NCBI GenBank assembly: GCA_945861085.1
Contig: OX244046.1
Coordinates: 2,480,001 to 2,544,000 of the forward strand
Reading direction: 5' to 3'
Source: Clostridioides difficile_D
Lineage (GTDB): Bacteria; Bacillota; Clostridia; Peptostreptococcales; Peptostreptococcaceae
DNA length: 64,000 nt
Shown here: piece after piece, positions 25,406 to 33,793 of the stretch
How the letters are laid out: every line of letters begins with the position of its first letter
How positions within the stretch are numbered: position 1 is the stretch's first letter
Program-made: the position numbers and the translations under genes
The notes under the pieces: model-generated
The model's input: only the letters and a program-made list of their open reading frames with translations
Told to the model about the DNA's origin: nothing
Databases searched by the model: none

Positions 25406-26680
25406 TTAGAATATTCCAAATGAAGAAACTAATTGAGATAATTTCAATATTCCCCATTTTAGCAAGTTACCACCTGTATCTATACTTGTAACCATTGTTG
25501 TTCCTTTTGGCATCATATTTGCTTGTTGTAATAATTGTGTATGAACATCTGCAAAGTTTGTAGCCATATAAAGTGATATAGCTATTACTATTGTTCCTGT
25601 TATAACTGATTGAACTATATTACCTTTTCTAAAGCACACTATAAATGCCATATAAAATGGTATTGTCGCTAAGTCTCCAAATGGTAAAACTTTGTTTCCT
25701 GGTAGTATAACTGCTAGAAATAAAGTTATAGGAACAAGTATAAGAGCTGTTGATATAACTGCTGGATGTCCAGTTGCTACTGCTGCATCTAGTCCTATAT
25801 AAAGTTCTCTGTCGCCATATTTTGCTTGTAAGAAATCTCTTATTGATTCTGAAATTGGAATTAAACCTTCCATTAATATTCTAACCATTCTAGGCATAAG
25901 TAACATTACTGCACCCATTGATATACCTACATTGAATATTCCTGCTACATCATATCCAGCAAGTGCTCCAAGTATTATACCTAGTATAATACCCATCATC
26001 ATTGGTTCTCCAAATATACCAAATCTTTTTTGTATAGAGTCTGGGTCTGCTTGTATTTTATTTATTCCTGGTATTTTTTCAACAAATTTACCTACTAAAT
26101 ATCCAAGTGGAGCAAATGAAGCTGTTGAACCAGTTGGTAATGCTATACCTTCTAAATCATAAAACTCCTGAACATTTTTTGCTGTCTTTTCTGCAATAAA
26201 TAGTACTAATAATTCCATTAATATTGCACAGAATATAGCCCAAACATAACTTCCTGTTACTATATATCCAACTGCACCTGCTACTATAAAGTGCCAATAA
26301 TTCCATATATCAACGTTTAATATCTTTGTTTTATTGAAGTATAATAATAGTAAGTTTACTAATAAACAAACTGGTATTAATATTGGTGCAACTGGTGAAG
26401 CCCATGTTGCTGATGCTGTTGTTGGCCAACCAACATCTATTACTGTTAAATTAAGTCCAAATCTTTCAACCATTCCTTGAGCTGCTGGACCTAATGTTGA
26501 TGTTAATAGATTTACAACTAAGTTTATACCCACAAATCCTATACCAATTGTAAGACCTGACTTTAAAGCTTTTGTAAACTTAATTCTAAATATCATTCCT
26601 AGTACTACAATTGTTATTGGTAGTATTACTGTCGGTCCCATATTTAAAATGTACTGTACTACTGCTAATAATTTATCCAT
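25406..26680 (-). CDS. PTS galactitol-family transporter, EIIC component
   Basis: 424-residue polytopic membrane protein of the GatC family. Motifs include GLTIGIGFVGINLV, VDVGWPTTASATWASPVAP-like residues near position 80, and ALAGYDVAGIFNVGISMGAV. It forms the channel that moves a sugar alcohol (galactitol, or a pentitol such as arabitol in related systems) into the cell with phosphorylation by IIB and IIA. It is third in the sigma-54-controlled operon. AGGAGG precedes the ATG. The exact substrate cannot be decided from sequence. Confidence 0.9.
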   Translation of the reverse strand: MDKLLAVVQYILNMGPTVILPITIVVLGMIFRIKFTKALKSGLTIGIGFVGINLVVNLLTSTLGPAAQGMVERFGLNLTVIDVGWPTTASATWASPVAPILIPVCLLVNLLLLYFNKTKILNVDIWNYWHFIVAGAVGYIVTGSYVWAIFCAILMELLVLFIAEKTAKNVQEFYDLEGIALPTGSTASFAPLGYLVGKFVEKIPGINKIQADPDSIQKRFGIFGEPMMMGIILGIILGALAGYDVAGIFNVGISMGAVMLLMPRMVRILMEGLIPISESIRDFLQAKYGDRELYIGLDAAVATGHPAVISTALILVPITLFLAVILPGNKVLPFGDLATIPFYMAFIVCFRKGNIVQSVITGTIVIAISLYMATNFADVHTQLLQQANMMPKGTTMVTSIDTGGNLLKWGILKLSQLVSSFGIF

Positions 26681-26738
26681 TTATAAATCCTCCTTTTTCT
26701 GTTTTATAAAATATGACTTCAATGTATTTATGATAGGA

Positions 26739-27014
26739 TTATTTTAAAGCATCTAATATTTTTTTATCTAATGCTGCTGTATTTACTCCAGTTATATACG
26801 CTGTTGCTTTTATTGCTGGTATATTATAAGTTGTTGGTAATATAGTTGTTGATACTATTAAATCTGCTCCTTCTTGCTTTGTTGCACATTCAGCTATTTT
26901 ACATTGTATAACTTCTGCTTGTATATTATTTTCCTTAACTAATCTCTCTACCTTGTCACAAACCACTGTTGATGTTGCTATTCCTGCTCCACATGCTACT
27001 AATATTTTTTTCAT
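26739..27014 (-). CDS. PTS galactitol-family EIIB component
   Basis: 91 residues, typical for GatB. The phosphocysteine loop is ILVACGAGIATSTVV, with the phosphorylated cysteine at residue 8. It accepts phosphate from IIA and gives it to the sugar carried by IIC. AGGAGG precedes the ATG. Confidence 0.92.
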   Translation of the reverse strand: MKKILVACGAGIATSTVVCDKVERLVKENNIQAEVIQCKIAECATKQEGADLIVSTTILPTTYNIPAIKATAYITGVNTAALDKKILDALK

Positions 27015-27073
27015 TTTTATTTCCTCCTAATAATTTTATTTTTCTATTTTTTATTTTTAGTACTTTTTTATTT

Positions 27074-27532
27074 TTATAAAGACTTTATTGTCTTTAAAAC
27101 TTCTTCTTTATCAGTAGAATTCATTAATTTATCAACCAACTCTTTATTTTGCATAATTCCCATTAATTCTGTTAATACAGATAATTGACTATGTGGTTGA
27201 TTAAGTCCTAATACGAAAGCCAAATTTACAGGTACTTTTTCATCTTGGTCTTCCATAGAACTAAATACTACTGGTTCATTAAAAGTACAGACTGCTATAA
27301 ATTGTTCTTTAATATATTCTGCATCTGTATGTGGTATGGCTACTCCATAATCACCTAGATTTAAACCTGTTGGAAATACATTTTCTCTTCCTAATATTTT
27401 TTCTCCAAATTCTTCTTTTACAAAGCCTAATTCAAAAACTTTATTATGTATTTCTTTAAAGAAATCTTCTTTTGTTTTACACTCCATTTTAAGGTTTATA
27501 ACTTTATCACTTACAAAATTTATAAACTCCAT
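27074..27532 (-). CDS. PTS fructose/galactitol-type EIIA component
   Basis: 152 residues starting at the ATG at 27532, seven bases after GGAGG. A GTG seven codons earlier is less likely because it overlaps that site. The phosphohistidine is in YGVAIPHTDAEYI. It is the first gene of the PTS operon, 55 bases from a -24/-12 promoter. The similar IIA-like domain at the end of the sigma-54 regulator suggests that phosphate exchange with this PTS controls the operon. Confidence 0.9.
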   Translation of the reverse strand: MEFINFVSDKVINLKMECKTKEDFFKEIHNKVFELGFVKEEFGEKILGRENVFPTGLNLGDYGVAIPHTDAEYIKEQFIAVCTFNEPVVFSSMEDQDEKVPVNLAFVLGLNQPHSQLSVLTELMGIMQNKELVDKLMNSTDKEEVLKTIKSL

Positions 27533-27586
27533 ATTTACACCTCCTAATTGCACTTATCTTACATCTGGTTTTCTTGTCTTTATATA

Positions 27587-27604
27587 AAGCATGTCGTGTG
27601 CCAA
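27587..27604 (-). promoter_or_regulatory. Sigma-54 (-24/-12) promoter of the PTS operon
   Basis: On the minus strand TTGGCACACGACATGCT matches the consensus TGGCAC-N5-TTGC, with GG and GC exactly ten bases apart; only one T of the -12 box differs. Transcription should start near 27577, about 45 bases ahead of the IIA gene. This fits the LevR-type activator encoded upstream. Confidence 0.85.
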
Positions 27605-28043
27605 AAAGTGGCTCTTTTTGTGAAATACGAGAAAATGTTTTCCCTAAAACAATGCTCTCTTATAGGATTTTAGCTGACTTTCATTGATAAATTTTTTTTA
27701 ATTTTTATTTTAATTTTTACTTGTTAATCACTTAACTAGCCATACTTTTTTATATTTTTTGTGGTTTTTTTTGTTACAGAAATGATTTTTTTGTTTTTTA
27801 TAAATGGTTTTTTATGTTTAACAACTCTTTTATAAAATTGTTCAGTATGAATGTAATTTACCTTTACATAATTTCTCTATATTTTATATAAAAAAATTTT
27901 CATATAATTGCCCAATAAAATTCAATTTTTGCTAAATAAATTCATATATTTTTTTATTCGTATAATAAAATCAAGATGTCAATATAAAAACTTAATATGA
28001 TAATGGTGTAAAAAATCAATCTACAAGAGTTATTAAAATAAAA
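27605..28043. other. Region upstream of the sigma-54 promoter, probable activator-binding zone
   Basis: AT-rich, without ORFs. An inverted element AACAACT...TGTTCA near 27819-27844 lies about 240 bases upstream of the promoter, a suitable place for an enhancer-type site. This is a candidate only. Confidence 0.4.
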
Positions 28044-28289
28044 TTGTATGAAGAAAATAAAAAAGTTACTGGATACTACTCATATAATATAAATGACTAC
28101 TACAAATATATGGGTTCAGTTCAAGAAATAGATAGTAAAAATGATGTCTTTTTAGTTGGAGCTGGTGGAAAGGCTGGAGAAGAACAACACTTAGTGGCTA
28201 TGGAAAAAGATTTTTCTAATGATAAAGTTTATTTTAAGTTTTCATTCAAAAGTGGTGAAAACATGTATAGGTGTTATAAAATCAAGTAG
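28044..28289 (+). pseudogene. Possible 3' fragment of a gene of unknown function
   Basis: The frame is open for about 96 codons up to 28289. It contains MYEENKKVTGYYSYNINDYY-like sequence and ends in MYRCYKIK. The only starts are a TTG at 28044 without a good ribosome binding site. The peptide begins as if in the middle of a soluble domain rich in Tyr, Lys and Asp. It lies on the strand opposite to its neighbours. I read it as a gene missing its 5' end, or a small protein with a weak TTG start. No family was recognised. Confidence 0.4.
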
Positions 28290-28328
28290 CACATATTTAG
28301 AAAAAATAAATCTCTAAAATATACAATA

Positions 28329-28373
28329 AATCCTGCAATAACAATGAAAATATCTATGTTTACTTGCAGGATT
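28329..28373. terminator. Hairpin between the fragment and the convergent lipoprotein gene
   Basis: AATCCTGCAA (28329-28338) and TTGCAGGATT (28364-28373), a perfect 10-bp stem. It can serve both converging units. Confidence 0.6.
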
Positions 28374-28385
28374 ATTCATTTTTCA

Positions 28386-28757
28386 TCAATCAGTATTTTT
28401 TGTAAAACTCACACTTCCTTTAGCTTTCTTCCCTGTAACAGTAATTTTATATGTTCCACTTTCATTAACCTTTACTTGAAATGTACTTGTCTTAAGATTA
28501 TTTCCTTCAAAAACAGGGTTTTTATCATCTTCTTGTATTACAACATCTAATTTTCCAGAGTCATTAACTATTTCCACATCTATTACATCGTCTTTTTCTA
28601 AAGTTAACAATTGTGAATCTGTAGTATTGAACATACTATATTCCATTACAAGTTCACTATCACTTCCTGTACGACTACCATTAAATTCACTGTATTTACA
28701 AGATACCAGAAAAATACCTAAAATCAATATAAAAAAAAGATTATATATTTTTCTCAT
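28386..28757 (-). CDS. Small putative lipoprotein
   Basis: 123 residues. A signal peptide of about 19 residues ends in the lipobox FLVSC, so the protein should be lipid-anchored outside the membrane. The mature part is acidic in the middle and predicted beta-rich, with ESGTYKITVTGKKAKGSVSF near the end, resembling a small beta-sandwich. GGAGGG precedes the ATG. It lies between the sigma-54 regulator (with its own terminator) and the PTS operon but is probably a separate unit. I do not recognise its function. Confidence 0.72.
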   Translation of the reverse strand: MRKIYNLFFILILGIFLVSCKYSEFNGSRTGSDSELVMEYSMFNTTDSQLLTLEKDDVIDVEIVNDSGKLDVVIQEDDKNPVFEGNNLKTSTFQVKVNESGTYKITVTGKKAKGSVSFTKNTD

Positions 28758-28907
28758 GCCTTATCCCTCCAAATCATGCTTTATTTATTATTTTCTAAAT
28801 CATTATGATAACTACTCTGTAATTTTTTAATATAATAACTTACCCTTATTATATCTTCTATATTTTAATTTTAGAATAGTTTATATATTCTATTTATCAA
28901 TAAAAAA

Positions 28908-28950
28908 GCTAATCCTATAAAATCATATAAATAAATTTCATAGAATTAGC
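28908..28950 (-). terminator. Terminator of the sigma-54 regulator gene
   Basis: On the minus strand GCTAATTCTAT pairs with ATAGGATTAGC and is followed by TTTTTTA. Confidence 0.8.
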
Positions 28951-29042
28951 CTTATACCAAGTAATTAACTGCTTAGCAATTAAGTAGTTTTAAATTTTAT
29001 ACTAAATCAAATTTTTTACATCTCTCTTTTCTATACTAATAG

Positions 29043-31967
29043 TTAGCTTAAAATTTCTTTTATTTCATTTTTATCTTCAGTATTTAATAAAACTTCTAGA
29101 GTCTGCTGGTCATTAATCTTTGAAAATAAGCTTCGTATTTCCTTCTTATTATTTTCTTTAAGTGCCAATAGTACAACCAAATCCACCATAAATTTATTGT
29201 CCCATACTATAGGCTTATTCAACCTTGCGATTGCTATTGCAGGCTTTATAACGTTTTCTGGAAGTCCATGTGGCACAGCTACCTTAGAAGCCATCACGAC
29301 ACTTCCCATTGCCTCTCTTTTATATACACTTAATATATATTTTGAGTCCACATATCCACCTTCTTCAAGCTTTGAGACAAGGGTATCAATTATATATTCC
29401 TTTGAAATTCCTTCGAAATTATATAAAATCAAATCTTCATGTATTAAATTATTCAGCTGGTTTTCAGTATTTAAAGCTGGTTGTTTATTATTTAAATGCT
29501 CTAATACTTTATTGATACCATTTTTTCCAAGTACCTCATTATAAGAAATAAAAGGTACATTTTTATAATCTATATCAATAGTTCCACAGATAGCAATAAT
29601 ATTGTATTCAGCTTCAATATCATTTAACTCTTCTTCTAAATTGTTATTTAAAAAAGCAATTGGCTTTACTTCAATTGAAGTATCATATTCCTTAATTTGT
29701 TTTTCTATATGCTCTTTTAGATTTAAAGCTGTACCTACACCACTCAAACACAGAGTAATGATTACATTTTTCTTTCCATACTCATTTTTTCTATAACTAA
29801 ATTTATTTGTATTTATCATGGCATAATTTTTATTTTTCTTTAAATCTGCTATTATACCATCCAAACTTTTACCTTCAATAGTTGCAAGTTTTCCTGCTTC
29901 CATTGCCAATAATGTATCTACTCTATTTACAGTTTTACATCTAATGCCAAGTCTTTTTTCAACCTCATCACCAAGAATTACTAAAGACCCCATATCAATT
30001 AGAACTAGAATACCTTTTCTAGCTTCTATCTTTTGAAGCTCCTCTAATACATGTTCTATGCCTTCTGATGGTGAATCTGTAAGCGCTATTTCTATACCTA
30101 GTGTACATTCTATACCAAGAATATGATTTACAACTTTAGACATTTCAATGCCAACTTTACCATGTGTGACTATTACTACCTTTACTTTATCTTTTATACT
30201 TTCCTCATTATAACAAAATTTATTTATATAGTAAGCCAAATATCCAAGTTCATCCTCTGGAAATGTTACTTGTGTTAAATCTTCCACTATACCCATTATA
30301 TATCTTGATAGCTCATATTCCATTGGCATTGACGCTTTTATTTTATCTAAGCTCGGATTTATTATAGTTTTTCCATCTTTTATCCTACCTATAGCATGTT
30401 CAATGTGAATTGCTAGAGCCAAATACAAGCCTTGATTTACATGTTTAAACTGCTCCTTAATAAATACAATTACCTTATCCATTATCTCCAATGTAGACTC
30501 TTTTAACTGTCCTCCCCAATCTATTCGACTTCTTCTATCAGATAAATTTTTATTATTTTTAATAGCATTAAACTTCTTATCTAACTTTTCTATAAATGCA
30601 TTTTTTAATTCCTCTTCTGAAAAACATTTACTTTCTAGAACTTTAAGCTCTTTTTCTGCATAATTATATATCTCACTTATCTCATTATCAGATAAAATTC
30701 TATTTTTCCCACTCACCAATTCACTGATATCTATATATATATCTTCAACTGAAAACTCAGAATACTTTTCACTTTTACAATTACAATCATAATATCCACT
30801 TTTTATATAATCCCTTAAACTATCTAAATCTATAATTACCTTGTCACTAGAAAATATCGATTTACTAAAAGCTCTAGCACAAGTTACTTGTATATCACTC
30901 TTTAGCTGACCTATATTTCCAGTACACTTATAATTCATAAGTGCACACATAACTTCTTTAGTTATTATAAAATTCTTGTTTACTCTTTTTGCTTCTCTTT
31001 CAAAAAATTTTATTATTATTTCATATCTTTCTGATTTTGGTCTTTCGCTCATGTTAGGTAAATTTATTACCATTGGTATACGTCTTCTAAACGTTTGAAG
31101 TAAATTAGAATCTGGATTTTCTGTTGTGGCACTTATTATGAGAACATTTGCCTTTCTATTAGAGCTACTTTCTCCTAATCTTCTAAATTCGCCTCTATCT
31201 ATTAATGAAAATAAAATCTCTTGCCCAGCAGCAGGCAATCTATGAATTTCATCCAAAAATAAAATTCCATTATTGGCTTGTTCTACAAGCCCTTCTCTAT
31301 TTGCATCAGCTCCTGTATATGCACCCTTTACTACTCCAAATAGTTGAGCTATCAATAGATTAGGATTTTCTGCATAATCTGCACAGTTAAATACTATAAA
31401 TGGACTGTTCTCTTCTTTAATATTGTTTTTTACAGCATATTTATACATACATGTAGCTAGTTCACTTTTACCTACACCTGTCTCTCCATATATTATTGTA
31501 TGAAGACCATTAGGAGGATACATTATTGCTGACTTAGCTAGGTTTACCTTTTCTTTTAAGCTTCCCTTTATACCGATTAATTCCTCAAACCCATCTTCTT
31601 CTACAGCCTTACTTACCTTTACATACTTTCCTGATGATGCTAGGTCTTTATCTTTAATCCCGCTCTTTGACTGATTCAAATTCTCTTCTTTTAGTAATTT
31701 GGACACTGCACTTCTTGATATGTTATATCCATTTTCTATTAGTATCTCTGTTATTTTTCTTTCAGACATTTGAGGATTTTCACTTACAATTTTTGATATA
31801 TCTTTTATTAATATTTTTTTTCTTCTTTCTCTCGAATCTAAAATATTATTTTTTTTTCTAACTGCTATTACTTCAGACCTAGCTACATTTAACATTTCAG
31901 CAAGTTCTTGGTCAGTATATGGATTTTTTTTATCTTCTCTTTGTATCTCTCTTAATATTTTATCCAT
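29043..31967 (-). CDS. LevR-type sigma-54-dependent PTS activator
   Basis: 974 residues from the ATG at 31967, six bases after GGAGG. Order of domains: N-terminal helix-turn-helix (about 1-95); sigma-54 AAA+ domain (about 115-400) with Walker A GETGVGKS, contact loop GAYTGA and FRRRIPMVI; PRD1 (about 455-560) with HIEHAIGRI; EIIA-Man-like domain with VVIVTHGKVGIEMS; EIIB-Gat-like segment IITLCLSGVGTALN; and a C-terminal EIIA-like domain with VAVPHGLPENVI. Such proteins switch on sigma-54 promoters when PTS phosphate flow signals substrate. The promoter at 27587-27604 is the clear target. It is a paralogue of the truncated gene at the left edge. Confidence 0.92.
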   Translation of the reverse strand: MDKILREIQREDKKNPYTDQELAEMLNVARSEVIAVRKKNNILDSRERRKKILIKDISKIVSENPQMSERKITEILIENGYNISRSAVSKLLKEENLNQSKSGIKDKDLASSGKYVKVSKAVEEDGFEELIGIKGSLKEKVNLAKSAIMYPPNGLHTIIYGETGVGKSELATCMYKYAVKNNIKEENSPFIVFNCADYAENPNLLIAQLFGVVKGAYTGADANREGLVEQANNGILFLDEIHRLPAAGQEILFSLIDRGEFRRLGESSSNRKANVLIISATTENPDSNLLQTFRRRIPMVINLPNMSERPKSERYEIIIKFFEREAKRVNKNFIITKEVMCALMNYKCTGNIGQLKSDIQVTCARAFSKSIFSSDKVIIDLDSLRDYIKSGYYDCNCKSEKYSEFSVEDIYIDISELVSGKNRILSDNEISEIYNYAEKELKVLESKCFSEEELKNAFIEKLDKKFNAIKNNKNLSDRRSRIDWGGQLKESTLEIMDKVIVFIKEQFKHVNQGLYLALAIHIEHAIGRIKDGKTIINPSLDKIKASMPMEYELSRYIMGIVEDLTQVTFPEDELGYLAYYINKFCYNEESIKDKVKVVIVTHGKVGIEMSKVVNHILGIECTLGIEIALTDSPSEGIEHVLEELQKIEARKGILVLIDMGSLVILGDEVEKRLGIRCKTVNRVDTLLAMEAGKLATIEGKSLDGIIADLKKNKNYAMINTNKFSYRKNEYGKKNVIITLCLSGVGTALNLKEHIEKQIKEYDTSIEVKPIAFLNNNLEEELNDIEAEYNIIAICGTIDIDYKNVPFISYNEVLGKNGINKVLEHLNNKQPALNTENQLNNLIHEDLILYNFEGISKEYIIDTLVSKLEEGGYVDSKYILSVYKREAMGSVVMASKVAVPHGLPENVIKPAIAIARLNKPIVWDNKFMVDLVVLLALKENNKKEIRSLFSKINDQQTLEVLLNTEDKNEIKEILS

Positions 31968-32033
31968 TTTTCGCCTCCTCACTTAAAAAATTAATCTACT
32001 TCAATATATTTGTTTCAATATATTATACACCAA

Positions 32034-32065
32034 AATAAGACTAGGCAAAATAGCCTAGCCTTATT
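32034..32065 (-). terminator. Terminator after the transaldolase gene
   Basis: AATAAGaCTAGGC pairs with GCCTAGcCTTATT, with one internal mismatch and a T-rich minus-strand flank. Confidence 0.72.
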
Positions 32066-32118
32066 ACTTAGAATTTCCATAATAACCTCTTTAATATATT
32101 TATAATTGCATCTTTTAA

Positions 32119-32769
32119 TTATAATTTTAAAGAAGCACCTTCCCAACCCTTCATAAAGCTATCTATTCCTTTGTCTGTCAAAGGATGCTTAATCATTTGG
32201 TTTATAACCTTAAGAGGAACTGTTGCTATATCTGCTCCCATTCTAGCAGCTTGTAAAACATGTATTGGATTTCTAACACTAGCAACTATTATTTGAGCCT
32301 CAATACTATTCACACTAAATATGTCAACGATTTCTTCAATTAAATCAAGACCATTTTGTGATATATCATCTAATCTTCCAACAAAAGGACTTACATATGT
32401 AGCCCCAGCTCTAGCAGCTAAGAGAGCTTGTCCAGCAGAGAATATAAGTGTAACATTAGTCTTTATACCTTTATTTGATAGTACTTTAACTGCCTTTAGA
32501 CCTTCTGCTGTCATAGGTATCTTTATAACTATATTTTTATGTATCTTAGATAATTTTTCTGCTTCTTCTATCATTCCTTTATGCTCTAAACTTATTACTT
32601 CTGCACTTATTGGTCCATCTACTATTTCACTTATTTCTTTAACTACCTCTATAAAATCTCTACCTTCTTTAGCTATTAGAGATGGATTGGTAGTCACTCC
32701 ACATATTACGCCTAAATCGTTTGCTTCTTTTATTTCTTCAATATTAGCTGTGTCTATAAAAAATCTCAT
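32119..32769 (-). CDS. tal: Transaldolase, short (TalC/FSA-type)
   Basis: 216 residues, the short transaldolase subgroup. The Schiff-base lysine lies in NIVIKIPMTAEG. NVTLIFSAGQALLAARAG and ATYVSPFVGRLDD are typical. It transfers a dihydroxyacetone unit between sugar phosphates, or in some relatives cleaves fructose-6-phosphate. It complements the transketolase, RpiB and Rpe encoded nearby, completing a non-oxidative pentose phosphate set. GGAGG precedes the ATG. It lies 64 bases after xpt and may be cotranscribed with it. Confidence 0.92.
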   Translation of the reverse strand: MRFFIDTANIEEIKEANDLGVICGVTTNPSLIAKEGRDFIEVVKEISEIVDGPISAEVISLEHKGMIEEAEKLSKIHKNIVIKIPMTAEGLKAVKVLSNKGIKTNVTLIFSAGQALLAARAGATYVSPFVGRLDDISQNGLDLIEEIVDIFSVNSIEAQIIVASVRNPIHVLQAARMGADIATVPLKVINQMIKHPLTDKGIDSFMKGWEGASLKL

Positions 32770-32832
32770 AAAAAATCCTCCATAATTACATAATTAAAAT
32801 ACGTGCTAAACACAAGTATATAATATCATAAA

Positions 32833-33405
32833 TTACCTAAATTTTACAGTTCCATTATCTATAGATTCAACTACTGCTAAAGACTCTAATCTTACATCAT
32901 TAGCCTTTAAAAGTGCTCCTCCAGCTTGGAAGCCTTTTTCAATTACAATTCCTACTCCAACTAAGTTTGCCTCTGCTTGCTCAATTAAATCTTTAAGTCC
33001 AAGAGCAGCTCTCCCATTTGCTAAGAAATCATCTACTATCAATATATTTTCACCTTTGTTTATGTACTTTTTAGAAACTTTAACTGAATATTCTTTTGCT
33101 TTAGTAAATGAATATACATTAGTTTCATATACATCTCTATCCAAGTTTTTAGATTCCGATTTTTTTGCAAATACTACAGGTGCATTTTCAAAATACTGTG
33201 AAACAATTGATGCTATAGCTATTCCTGAAGCCTCTATTGTAAATATTTTATCCACCTTTTCTCCTTTAAATCTCTCTTTGAACTCTCTTCCTATTTCGTT
33301 TAAAAAAGCCACATCAATTTGATGATTTAAAAAACTATCAACTTTTAGTATATCATTTCCAGAAACACTGCCTTCTCTTAATATCTTTTCTTGTAAAGCT
33401 TTCAT
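32833..33405 (-). CDS. xpt: Xanthine phosphoribosyltransferase
   Basis: 190 residues, the usual Xpt length. The PRPP-binding loop is ILIVDDFLANGRAALG. The family start MKALQEKILREGSV and the segment VFAKKSESKNLDRDVYET match Bacillus-type Xpt. It makes XMP from xanthine and PRPP in purine salvage. The gene is preceded by a guanine riboswitch with a terminator (33509-33669), so guanine or hypoxanthine should repress it, as in Bacillus. GGTGG lies upstream of the ATG. Confidence 0.95.
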   Translation of the reverse strand: MKALQEKILREGSVSGNDILKVDSFLNHQIDVAFLNEIGREFKERFKGEKVDKIFTIEASGIAIASIVSQYFENAPVVFAKKSESKNLDRDVYETNVYSFTKAKEYSVKVSKKYINKGENILIVDDFLANGRAALGLKDLIEQAEANLVGVGIVIEKGFQAGGALLKANDVRLESLAVVESIDNGTVKFR

Positions 33406-33508
33406 TGAACTTCCACCTAAACCTTTCTAAAATTATATTAATAAAAAAATTATATTTGCTCTAACTTTGCTATCTATATTGTTATCATTTTATATTAAAA
33501 TACTAAAA

Positions 33509-33539
33509 AAGCTCCTGTCTATATCATAGACAGGAGCTT
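33509..33539 (-). terminator. Riboswitch-controlled terminator ahead of xpt
   Basis: Perfect 14-bp stem AAGCTCCTGTCTAT / ATAGACAGGAGCTT with a three-base loop. On the minus strand it is followed by TTTTT. Its 5' arm CTCCTGT can instead pair with ACAGGAG at the 3' end of the aptamer, giving mutually exclusive structures. Confidence 0.88.
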
Positions 33540-33602
33540 AAAATTCAAAGTAATTAACTTAATATATAATTTAAAATAAGTATAAACTATATCTTCTTCA
33601 CT

Positions 33603-33669
33603 CCTGTAGTCAAGCTATTAATGGTAGCTTAGTAGAAACATTTGAACCATATTATCAAAAATATACAGG
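33603..33669 (-). promoter_or_regulatory. Purine (guanine-class) riboswitch aptamer for xpt
   Basis: On the minus strand the conserved elements appear in order: P1 CCTGT, ATAATATGG, GTTTCTAC, then TTGACTACAGG closing P1. The base that pairs with the ligand is C (GACTA, not GATTA), which specifies guanine/hypoxanthine over adenine. Confidence 0.9.
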
Positions 33670-33694
33670 TAAATATATTAATTTATTCTTTTTA

Positions 33695-33723
33695 ATTATA
33701 TATTATAATTCTCTATTATTCAA
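33695..33723 (-). promoter_or_regulatory. Promoter of the xpt transcript
   Basis: Minus strand TTGAAT (33718-33723), 17-base spacer, TATAAT (33695-33700). It lies about 25 bases ahead of the aptamer. Confidence 0.72.
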
Positions 33724-33793
33724 CAAATAATTCAAACTGTGTAGAGTAATATATTATATCTAATTTAGCATAATTCAATTTTTTCAAGCAAAT

